DNA from: Ancylostoma caninum
Lineage: Eukaryota; Nematoda; Chromadorea; Rhabditida; Ancylostomatidae
Length of the DNA: 64,000 nt
Assembly: GCA_037903475.1 (NCBI GenBank)
Contig: JBAJFG010000604.1
Location: forward strand, 546,001 to 610,000
Direction of reading: 5' to 3'
The notes under the pieces are model-generated. The model worked only from the letters and a program-made list of their open reading frames with translations. It had not been told where the DNA came from and did no database searches. A program made the translations under genes and the position numbers. Below are positions 25,801 to 35,260 of the stretch, piece by piece; position 1 is the first letter of the stretch; each line of letters begins with the position of its first letter.

Positions 25801-28494
25801 CTCTTGTCTCATACGGTCTCACCGACAGCACATAGCATAATTGATGAGGCGGTTGACAACGACAGCAGCGGTGAAACAATAAAGATGTGAGTGAGAATTA
25901 TTACCGTGTTAAATACTGTCGATATTGTTTTCCACACTGATTAATAATAATTTCTTAATGGATTTATTGGCTATGGGCATGTAATCACTATATAGTAAAA
26001 CTCATCTGTTTGTGTGTTTGTCTGTAATCGCTTATATCTCACGATCCAGAAGACAAACACACATGAAACCTATACCGTTCGACCCAGAATTGTGCCTTCC
26101 TGTGCAACGTCAGGGTCTTTTGCCGTTTCCGAGAAAAACGATTTTATCGATTTTTGGCCCCCTATCCCCATCACTATATAGTAAAACTCATCTGTTTGTG
26201 TGTTCGTCTGTAATCGCTTATATCTCACGATCCAGAGGACAAACACACATGAAACCTATACCGTTCGACTCAGAATTGTGCCCTGCAAAAATCATTGTCA
26301 TTCATGCGAAGCGCAGCTTCGCCGCGCTTCTCTTAAATGACAATGATTTTTCGAACGGTATAGGTTTCATGTGCGAATCTTTTCGTCTACAACGAGAAAA
26401 ACAAGGAAGAGTTGTGCTCAGTGACTGAATCCTTGGGGGTCTCTCCGCGTGCAATCAAGAGTTTTGGAAGGGGTTGGGTGGGGAATTTATTTTCCTATGC
26501 AAGACTAGGCGATTACCAAAGCAACACAGTTTTAGTACACCTATATATACCAACTTGCTATAGCAACATGATTTAGAGTGCACAAGCATACCGCTTAACT
26601 TCTTTCTGTGAGTGGACGAATGGACGAATAATCACGGCACTACTCAACTTTACTGGCCCCAAAATCTTCAAAGATTTTTTTGGCTGGGACTTTCCATAGA
26701 GGGGGAGGGGGTTGTCTGAGGTGCTGAGCACGAATATCGTATCCATTTTGCACCATAACCCCATTTTTGCATGGGTTACGGTAGGTGTACGGTAGGAAAT
26801 TGAGAGAAAATGCCGATATCGGGTAGAAAACGGAGGTGGCTTGCAAAATAATGGTGGTTTTCGTCGTCGGCGTCAAAAAACCCCACTAAGCAAAATTTGA
26901 GAGGGTTCCTTGAAGTACCATATCTACAGTACATCTACCGTAACCATTAAAAAATGGGGTTATCATGCAAAATTTATACGATGTTCGTGTTCAGCACCTC
27001 GAATAACCCCCCTACGTGAAGTTTCAGCCAAAATTTTTTTTGAAGATTTTGGGGCTATGTAAAGTTAAATAGCGCAAATACTCACTCCTTTCCGAGTGCG
27101 CTACGTTTCGATCGATTCTGAGTGAATCATCTGGACACATTTAACGAAAGAATGATGCAAACATCAATTATATACAACAAGTGCTCCGACTCGCTTACGG
27201 CGAGCTTCGCAACTGTATGCTTCATCCGTTTTGACGGATGGAAAGTAAGGTAGCTGAGTACCAAGGTCCCGCGAAGCGGGCAAGTGCGAGACTCGCCGGA
27301 GGCGAGTCGGAGCACTTGTCATATGTATTTACATTCAAGCAATTTCACGTGGCAATCTTGACAATATATGGCAAAGTAGAAGTTACTGCTCAGTTTTCGG
27401 TTGAATTGTCGTGGAAATAACAACAATCAAAGCGATTATTTTATAGTTAAAAAAATTAACATGACTTGAAGTGCAATGGACCTGTGCGTAAACTTTCAAA
27501 CGTTTCCAGTCCACAACTGTTTTAGCTAACTTCAAGGAAGTTGAGAGCAAAGATATTTTTGGGAAAAAAGTGGAATCCATGAAAAACATGTTGATGGGAA
27601 CACAAAACCTTGTAGAAAAAGCTAGGAACAGAAATCATGTTTAATTTCCTGATTTGGCCAGAAAAGAAAAGTGTTCCAAAGAACTATGAAAAGAGAAAAG
27701 TAAGAACAAAAATTGTAACCGTCACTTAAAAAAGATTTACGACAAGGCTGATGTTAGTTTATTGTGAGCAACTTTCTAGGCATGGATTAGTATCTTATGC
27801 GAACTCGCAGTGCTCCTCAGACGTTGGATTCCATGCTGCCTTCCAACCTCCTGTCGTGGATAGGTCCAACAAGCCTGCCAAATTACGACTCTATGACTAC
27901 GAAGAAGAGAAAGTTCCAGAAGAAATGACAATTCATGGTTACAACAAGTTAGTACTCTGACGCAAATCTTCATTTTTTGTGTTGTTTCATTGTATCGTTT
28001 GAGACTGGAATTTTGTTCCCCGTTCAAGTTTTTCTGTTCAGATCAGGGAACAGTTTCACGAGGGTATCACGTGCTCCGCATATGAAATTTTCAGCGAAGT
28101 GCCGTGATATACGAGAGCCACCTAGGGTATGTCTCGTGTCTTTCGGTGTTAATGCAAATAGCGGCTTTGTTCTCCATCCTATTCCATCTATGTTCGATAT
28201 ATTTTGCACTCATATTTGTTTGATGTTGTCGAATTTTAGTCGGCTGGGCCGCTAGGACGATCAAGAGAGCTTGACTACTTCAATCCGGTGCCATTAGACA
28301 GGGCGCATTCAGTGCGTAGTCCTGCGCCAACGGATATCGAATATATAAAGATTGATGCAGAAAAGACTCAGGTGTGTTCAGCTGGTATTGTTCTTCAGAA
28401 CATAGGGGTATAGCTAGAGAAAGCTTACGAGAAGGTTAAAATTGTGTTACAGGCCGTGAAACAATCGATTGCGCAACGAGCAACCATTGAATAA
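19899..28494 (+). CDS. soc-1: GAB/DOS/SOC-1-type PH-domain docking protein
   Basis: Multi-substrate adaptor acting below receptor tyrosine kinases (in C. elegans SOC-1 works with EGL-15, SEM-5/GRB2 and PTP-2/SHP2). Exons I can place: 19899-19973, 20034-20165, 20993-21139, 21321-21426, 22398-22516, 23229-23537, 23593-23691, 23843-23960, 24128-24264, 25798-25886, 27780-27947, 28042-28126, 28240-28371, 28453-28494; all junctions keep phase, giving about 585 aa. The N-terminal PH domain (residues about 5-145) starts TEGWLIRS and has KWVRRYFVLR and the closing MKDWVYNLCRACR. The middle is Ser-rich and disordered. Near the C-terminus are PPVVDRSNKPAKL (GAB-like), DYFNP (YxN, Grb2-SH2 type) and IEYIKIDAEKTQ (SHP2/PTP-2 type). 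Start chosen because exon 1 leads straight into the PH domain. The 23229 acceptor and the 24264 donor are the least certain; a GPPVPPR SH3-type motif would straddle that donor. Confidence 0.88.
20279..20696. repeat. Intronic inverted-repeat element, family A copy 1
   Basis: Lies in the second intron of the SOC-1-like gene. The left end reads gggtgctgatcacgaatatc and the right end (about 20661-20696) reads, in reverse complement, gctgacaccgatcacgaata, continuing tcgtattcgttttaca. The same ends appear in a later intron near 26718 and 27001. Confidence 0.6.
22053..22081. repeat. (TTTA)n microsatellite
   Basis: Seven or so perfect TTTA units inside an intron of the SOC-1-like gene, followed by a stretch (acatggtatatccatgtgat) that looks like the tail of a non-LTR element. 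A TTTA array is a common 3' end of RTE or SINE elements, but no body is recognisable here. Confidence 0.6.
25986..26285 (+). repeat. Duplicated Helitron-like terminal sequence
   Basis: A block beginning tcactatatagtaaaactca occurs at about 25986 and again at about 26172, each followed by nearly identical sequence (tctgtttgtgtgtt ... acgatccagaRgacaaacacacatgaaacctataccg). The style (TC start, TATA, then tgtttgtctgtaat) resembles 5' ends of Helitrons. A third, inverted piece (ggtataggtttcatgtgcg) follows at about 26357. Family assignment is inference; the direct duplication is seen. Lies within the large intron 25887-27779. Confidence 0.5.
26287..26354. repeat. Hairpin between inverted Helitron-like pieces
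   Basis: aaaaatcattgtcatt ... aatgacaatgattttt forms arms of about 16 bp around a loop rich in cgaagcgcagcttcgccgcg, itself a small stem. Together with the flanking inverted 'acctataccgttcga' words it makes a larger palindromic region. Confidence 0.6.
26642..27071. repeat. Intronic inverted-repeat element, family A copy 2
   Basis: Outer arms: ctttactggccccaaaatct near 26648 pairs with agattttggggctatgtaaa near 27044. Inner arms: gaggtgctgagcacgaatat at 26718 pairs with the right piece ending cagcacctcg at about 27001. It shares the inner arm with the copy at 20279-20696 in the same gene. Nothing in it looks coding. Confidence 0.65.
27177..27319. mobile_element. Palindromic MITE in the last large SOC-1 intron
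   Basis: acaagtgctccgactcgc at 27177 is repeated inverted as gcgagtcggagcacttgt ending at 27319, an exact 18-bp match. The interior keeps smaller stems (gcgaagcgggc; cgttttgacgg). About 143 bp, non-coding. Confidence 0.65.
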
Positions 28495-30137
28495 GTGTGC
28501 AACATAGCAGATTAGCGTTGCAGTTGTGTCATCACTCATCGGTGCTCGCGATTTTGTGGCAAAAAGAAGCATGATGGGAGGCTACCGCGTCGGCACGGTG
28601 TAGATCCCACCAACCAGCTTTCACTTGTTGCACAGTGCTTAATTATTAGCATTTCGCGTAGTGGTAACAGTCTGAATGTTCTTTACAATTCGAAAAGCAT
28701 AGGTTTTGCATATTTTGGTTGAGTGCGTCATCCACCTTATCTCTTTCCTATTTATATCTCGGAAAATATTTCTGTCTAGCGGCATTACCGCATGTTCCAT
28801 ATGTATATCTAGCTTAATTGTTAGGAAACTCGCTCGTACAAGGAGGTTTGTGAAATACTGAAAAAACCATGTCGATAGATTTCATATCACCGTTGTCATG
28901 CCGATCGAAAAATGCATGCGATGCGAGTCTGCAGAGGGGAGCATTCCAGGGATGTTATGGTCATGCGGCTTGGTGATGTGACTACCATCGTGGAGTGCCT
29001 CGTTCGCACACCTGTGTTGTACGAACTTCTTGTTTGGGAAAGCATGCTTAAGAGCGATTTTTACCCGTAGCGTTTTGGGCTCCCTTTTCTCCAGCTACAG
29101 GCTAACGGGAGAGCGTGTCCACGCTGTCCATTTCCTCAGGATGCTAGCTGGCTGTCTCGATGCATAACGGCTGATGAGGACATGTTTTTAGAACTTCTCA
29201 AATACCTGATTGTCAATATGCTCTGGTCACTCTTCATCATGACAGTGTTATTGAGGGAAGTAGGGAGTGTGTTTTTTTCTCTCCTCGTAGCACTGTCGCG
29301 TTACTCTGGGAAAAGGGATTTTGGTGTAGATGACGTCGCATGCTAGTGTACATGATCATTTCTTAGGATATCCACCGAATTATGTGTATAGTGCCGGTCA
29401 TTTTTTTATTACTCTATTGTTGTTTTGATTTGTCGCATCCAATCCTCAGCAAGTCTTGGAAATTTGTCTCAGACATCGAGCTTTTTTATAATTCGCATTT
29501 GTTGACTTTATTCTTTCTTTATAGCTACTACCGTTTTTTTTTCATCGAATTACTTAATTGAATTATGTGCATGATAGGAATCGTGATAATCCTCGTAACT
29601 GTGATCAACCATTCAGTTCAGATGTTATTATAAATAATTTCATCCACAGCTGGTGTATAAGTGTCCCAACGTTCTACAAATTCAAAGGGTTGTCTGATTA
29701 TTTTGAAACATTTGTAGGGAACGGTACTCATTGTCTTCTAACCGATTTTTTGATGGTAACCGTAATCATAAGCTTGGCAAGCATGAGAAACGTGGCTTTG
29801 AAAATATCAAATGAAGCCACATTTGTTCAGTTCATCGAACCTATGGTTACCTTTGTTACTTCTTTTGTTTATAGTCGTTAAACATGCTGTATCTGAACTA
29901 TTAGCGGATCGGCGCTATACTCGTTTGCGAGGATTAAGTGCCAGATTTACCATGACGATTAGTACCCTTCATTTGCTAACTGAAAGCAGACTGCATTGCT
30001 CGAGGCCCGCAACATGCTATGCACCACATGAACGACGACAATCTGACCGTCTGCGCATCCACATATTTCATTTACTTCAAGGTTCCCACTCTCTCGGAAA
30101 AAGAGCAGGTACGGAGAGCAGAATGATGAGTCTATAG
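28495..30137. other. 3' flank of the SOC-1-like gene; no further gene seen
   Basis: The 3' UTR of the upstream gene must start here, but I cannot pick a convincing polyadenylation signal. The remainder has only short open frames with no motif. Confidence 0.35.
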
Positions 30138-30284
30138 GAAACTCCAAACGTACGCAAGAGTTGAGATCGCGGCGCGGCTCTCATGGACAGGGACGCAGAC
30201 GCACCCTATGCTGAGCTCCCGTGGCTCTGCCCAAGAGAGCCGCGCCGCGGTGCTGACTCTTGACTGCGTCCGTTTGGAGTTCTC
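30138..30284. mobile_element. GC-rich fold-back MITE
   Basis: gaaactccaaacg near 30138 and cgtttggagttctc near 30272 are the tips. Inside, gcggcgcggctctc (about 30168) pairs with gagagccgcgccgc (about 30236). Overall arms about 55 bp with small bulges. Confidence 0.6.
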
Positions 30285-31384
30285 TGTATCATCGCAAAGA
30301 AAAAAAAACATGAGCACAAATGCAAGTAGAAATATTATCGCTCAGCCATCACCATTTTGGAAGGGTATCTTATGCGTGCATGAGAATGAGCGATGTCGCT
30401 GTTTTCGTTTTTTTTTCCCTGTTGATCATATCGGAAAACAAGTGGACAAGGAAATCATGAGCTAAAAGTGGTCGCATGAAGTCCTACCGCCCAACTGGTT
30501 GCCCAATTGGTTGACCTGCAATGACCCGCCAATCGCTCCTACGTAGGATTTCTGTATACGCACTGAAGGGTCTCAGGCTTCTCTCAGGCAATCGAGGGGG
30601 TTGACTGCAGGTGGAAATGGGTCCACCCCCAGCTACAGCTGGGGATGGACTAGAAATCGCGGGGCACTCACCCCCCACATATCGTAGACGTCCCCCGCGT
30701 GCCCTGGCAAAAGTTCCCCCCATGGCAAAAGTTTGTGCGCGAAATACGCTCGATCTTACGCGAGTGGCGCCCGAAAATGAAGCGAAACAACACGTCCTGC
30801 TCATGTAGAACGTCGATATCCGCCCTCCCTACTCAAAAAGTAGGCGGGGCGATGGGGTCCTCCTGCTGTTCGACGTCACGATTGTCTGAGCTGAATCAAC
30901 TTGTCTGAAAGCGTTCGACAGTGTGCCACCACCTCCAGGATCTCCAAGATTGCCCTAAACTTATTTCCTATTTACGGATCACAAGGAAGCGAAACGGCAT
31001 ATGCGATATCTGTGGCTACTCTATGCGACAGTAGGCGACAGAAACATGCCCCACAGGCTCCACACACCCTCAACTTAAAGACAACTTATATAGTCTCTCC
31101 GAAACTAGTCCGCCCGCGCACACGGGGATCGAGAGGTGGCCACGCTGGCCAGCACTCCACGTCATCATCTCTAATCTGCGTATCACGTTTCATCGTTATC
31201 TTCACAAAGGTTTGGCTGTGACGTAGACGACGTGGCACCTAACAGCATACTGTGACGTAGACGACGTGGCATCCAACAGCGTACGTCTCTGCCGCGCCGC
31301 CTCTCGATCCCCGCGTGCGTGGATGGACTCGTCGTTTCGGACAGACTATACCAGGTGCGTGCGTCAGTCGCACGTCAGACGCCA
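30285..31384. other. No supported gene; scattered GC-rich repeat pieces
   Basis: Contains two near-copies of a gtgacgtagacgacgtggca word (about 31216 and 31250), and other CpG-rich fragments. No exon chain or RNA gene recognised. Confidence 0.35.
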
Positions 31385-31690
31385 TACAGTGGAGTCGTTT
31401 TGACAGTGCATTTTCCGCGACAGCGGCCCTTCTAGTACTGGAGCACGCAGCGCGGTCGGTTAAACAGTTGACCCAGATTGTTCTGAGATATTTGAGGAGT
31501 TTCATCGCTTGTTTCCTCTCATAGTGTTCTTTCTTAGCTCTTGGAACAACTGAAGAAGGGAAGAGACGATAAAGCTCGTCAAAGAAGCCCGATCTATTGT
31601 GGGTCAACTGTTTGACCGACCGCGCTGCGTGCTCAAATGCCACGAGGGCTGCTGTCGCGGAAAATACACTGTCAAAGCGACTCCACTATA
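31385..31690 (-). mobile_element. TA-targeting fold-back MITE, family B copy 1
   Basis: Ends: tacagtggagtcgttttgac at 31385 and, in reverse complement at 31690, tatagtggagtcgctttgac. Inverted arms extend for about 85 bp (including gagcacgcagcgcggtcgg and cagttgaccca). The interior is the reverse complement of the interior of the copy at 63393-63700, so the two copies lie in opposite orientation. Sits within a CG-rich repeat of the GCGTCAGTCGCACGTC type. Non-coding. Confidence 0.75.
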
Positions 31691-32523
31691 TATGCATCTT
31701 CAGTGAAAACAACGCGTGGCCGCCTCGAGGCCGAGGCGTCTGAGCTGCGTCAGCGATGCGACTGGCCCTACATACCTTTCATCATATAGACAAACGCGCG
31801 TCAAACGCACACACCTAGTACAATATGCCCTTTGCCGAAAGATTTCCTTCAGCATAAGGTAAGTTGGATAGGGCTTGACTCCGTCCCAGACAAGCCGTTT
31901 TCAACTCGCTTGGAGCCAGACATGCATGCTGTGGACAACTTTTTCCAAAGTTCTGACAAACCAGGTTGGGTATAACTTACATACCGTGATTAGTCGATTC
32001 ATGAGCGCGTCGCGGCTGCAAACATCGTAGGTAGGAGCAGTTCTGCGTTTATATGGATAACTTTTGTAAGCTTGGGTGGGACCGATGAATGCTATCGGAA
32101 CCCACAGACTGTGAGAAGGTGGCCACCGTGTCATTGTCATCTAATGCGTCGAATCTGAAAAAACCTTATCTTGAGAAAAATACGCGTGCGGCGCGGTCAC
32201 GTCGTGGCGTACGTCTTGTCCGCCTCCCAGACAACCCTATGGCGAACGTGCATATGTAACACGTATGGAGTCAGGTTGCTTGAAGCATCAATATAGTTCC
32301 ATTTCGAATGTCCTGCGTAATTCGCTCTAATATCGTAATCTGCCCCAATTCACTGTCTGCTACCGTATCCATCCCCTTGAACATCTAATTCACTCCTATT
32401 AATTTGCATTAGAGCACGAAATCTCTGCTTACAAGCTTGATTTTTCTTCATGGATGAGTTTGTTGCTCCGAACATAGAGTATTATTCATGGTTTTGCATC
32501 CGTTCGTCATTTTTTTTTCAGAT
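31691..32523. other. Upstream region of the ALG5 gene
   Basis: Contains remnants of the CG-rich repeat (to about 31820). The last 10 bases before the ALG5 start are a T-rich tract ending in cag, a typical nematode acceptor, here likely used for spliced-leader addition. No TATA-type promoter can be pointed to. Confidence 0.4.
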
Positions 32524-34724
32524 ATGCTGTTAAATGCTCTGTTCGGTCTGTTGACTTTCGAGAATTTGTGCCTATGCGGCTTCACCATTGCCACGATGGC
32601 TTGCGGTGCACTCTTCTTGTAAGTTCACTGTGGATTTTTTTCTTCGTTTTGTAATGAGAAGTAAATTCTATTCGTCGTAAGGTTGTCATCGGTCGTGCCA
32701 TGGCCCAAGCGAAAGCGAAGGGACTTCATTGCTTCCACGAGCTCTTACGAGGGCAAAGGCGAAGGAGCAAGGTTTCTTCACCGATTCATTACTCTGAAGC
32801 TCCGTAGTTTTATAGCAACTCTTTCCTATTTGTTGCCTGTGCGTTGGGTAGCATACAGACTTTCTTAGATTGACTAATCTCCTTCGTGAAGATCCGCGTG
32901 ATAGGCCATGTTTCACAGAATCGTCGGTATACCTCTCAGTTGTAGTACCGGCAATGAATGAGCAGGTTTGGAACAGTCCGGCATCTTCGTTTAGTTCGAT
33001 TCCTCAACTCCTCCTCGTACGACAGCTAATTGTTAAGGAACGGCTACCGAACATGCTTGATGAGTGCTTGGAATACTTGCTAGAGAGGAAAAGAAATGAT
33101 GATGATTTCACTTTTGAAGTTAGTTTCAAGCCGATCCTCTGTTTTTGTGTCTGATCTCATTCGCGGACGCTAATGATAGCTTCTGCTTGATGAACTTTTC
33201 ATTCAGGTTCTAGTTGTCGATGATGGTAGCACAGACCGCACAGCAGACATTGGAGTTGAATATGGCCGAAAGCACAACGGAGTTGTTAGGGTAATAAAAC
33301 TGGAGAAGAATCTAGGAAAAGGTAAATTTGTTTTCCTATCATTTTTCCTCTTTACAAGCGGATTTTCAGTTGGAAAGCTGTAGTTTTTAGTTGAAAGCTG
33401 GTAAAGATGTTATCATGGCAAGTTACAGTGTTGTAGGGGGCGCGGTTCGTAATGGCGCTTTGCATAGCAGTGGAAAGCTGATACTGTTCGCTGATGCTGA
33501 CGGTGCCACCAAATTTTCGGATATCGAGCGACTAGAAAAGGGCCTGCTAAGGATGAGTGGAGGTCCACCTGTTGATGAAAGTTTCCCTGCTGTCATCATC
33601 GGCTCCAGGTGATGTCGATCACGTTGTTCTGTTTTTTTTTAAGTTAAAGCCGTGTGTACAAGCTGTTATGAAGTTCAAAATCTACCGGCCGAAAATATGC
33701 ATGTGATTATCTAATGACTGTAATAAGAACAATGTGATGGGAACTTGCAGGGCTTTGTAAGACGTGTTTTGCATGTGAATTAGGGAAGCTTGGACGCTCT
33801 TTAGTCGAATAACTTTTAGCTGCAATCGAATTCACCGCAGCAAATATCTGGCCATTTTATACTTTGCCAGAGTGGTAGAATTGATCAAATAACAAGATCG
33901 AATCCATGCGTGCCACTCTAGCGGTCTCAATTACTTGTTTTCCAAGATCTTCGGGTGGCATTATAACAATATTCTTGTTATCATGGAAGTTGGCCTTTAG
34001 CATATTGATGTGTCCATATCATCTGACAGTGAGATGAGCAGTAGATGGTGCGCGGTTGGTGTTATTTTATGTCAAGGAATATATGAAGGAATTTCAGAGC
34101 GCACCTCGAAGCAGAGGCTGTCGCAACACGCTCATTTTTCCGAACGATCCTTATGCATGGATTTCATCTCCTAGTATGGCTATTTTCTTCACGAACTGTT
34201 CGGGATACACAGTGTGGATTCAAATTGTTCACTAGGGCTTCTGCAGCCAGGGTGTGTCACTTTCTTATTTGTTGTACATTTATACTGGTATAAGCGACTT
34301 TGTTTATTGTGAAATTTCCCATGCCAATCTTTCTCATCGTTTGTTGGAAAAGGAATCTGAATAGAAATCGGAGTTCCGCTTTCAAACATTGTGATTGGGC
34401 CATTGAAATTCATTCTGGAATCTACACGTGTATTCTTGCATCGTTCAGGTATTTCCGGTATTGCACGTGGAGCGGTGGGCCTTCGATGTTGAGCTTATCT
34501 ATCTGTGCGAACGGTGGAGAATACCTATCCTAGAGGTGATTCTCGGGTTTTGAACTAATATCGTTGCTTCCTATTCGCTCTTCCTTCAGGTATCTGTAAC
34601 GTGGCATGAAGTGGAGGGTTCTAAAATAGTTCCAGTTTGGTCATGGTTACAGATGGGAAGGGATCTAATTCTTATATGGTTTCGTTATCGAGTTGGAATT
34701 TGGACTGATGAAGTTCAGGAGTGA
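32524..34724 (+). CDS. algn-5: Dolichyl-phosphate beta-glucosyltransferase (ALG5)
   Basis: Transfers glucose from UDP-glucose to dolichyl phosphate on the cytosolic face of the ER, supplying donor for N-glycan glucosylation. Exons: 32524-32618, 32869-32965, 33038-33118, 33207-33321, 33437-33608, 34098-34251, 34449-34535, 34590-34724; all phases fit, giving about 311 aa (human ALG5 is 324). Residues 1-35 form the single N-terminal membrane anchor. The GT-A glucosyltransferase follows: YLSVVVPAMNEQERLP, VLVVDDGSTDRT, LGKGGAVRNG, the metal/sugar site LFADADGATKF, then RDTQCGFKLFTR and LHVERWAFDVEL. Start: this ATG lies two bases after a T-rich cag acceptor and opens the membrane segment. An alternative acceptor at 33026 would add four residues (LIVK) not usual in the family. 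Confidence 0.93.
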
Positions 34725-35260
34725 ATAAGAGCCTTATCATGTGCATAACTGTGATATAGGTATTACTGGTTCTCATGTTGCCTACGTCATTCCCGCGTTG
34801 CAATGTTTTACTGTTGTTGTTGGATTTCACTTGAAGATTGTGGATAACATGATTGTTTAGTATTTCACATCGCTATTTGCTTTTATCTTGGAATAACTGT
34901 TCCAGCCATGAATATTTGAAAATTTTGCATTCAAAATGAGTAAAATGCAAATGTGAGGTTGCTGATGAGGTTGTTGATTTCATATCTATTCCATCTCAGT
35001 ATAGCTCTGTTTCTTATCGGTTCTTACCTCTGGAGAAGTATACATTTCAATTTGTAAGTATTAGCTTTATGGTCTTGTCACGTTTCGAGTTGACATTTTA
35101 TGAAAATTTTCTTTCATTATTGGAAATGAAGGGCTAGTCATTGCTGTTTTTCTATGATGTTCGGTGTCTATTTCACATTATCTTCATATTCTAAGCTTTT
35201 CGTGAACAACGCAGTGTTCTTGCTACCCTCATGAATAAAGGCGGTAAGATATTGTTATAG
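34725..35260 (+). other. Intergenic spacer between ALG5 and RPAC1 genes
   Basis: 536 bp without coding signal. Ends in attgttatag immediately before the RPAC1 ATG, an acceptor-like site suited to trans-splicing in an operon. Confidence 0.45.

Noticed and set aside
32683..32868. Open frame in the first ALG5 intron as an additional exon
   Set aside because: Joining 32618 directly to 32869 keeps frame and gives a family-typical protein; the open frame shows no ALG5 similarity.
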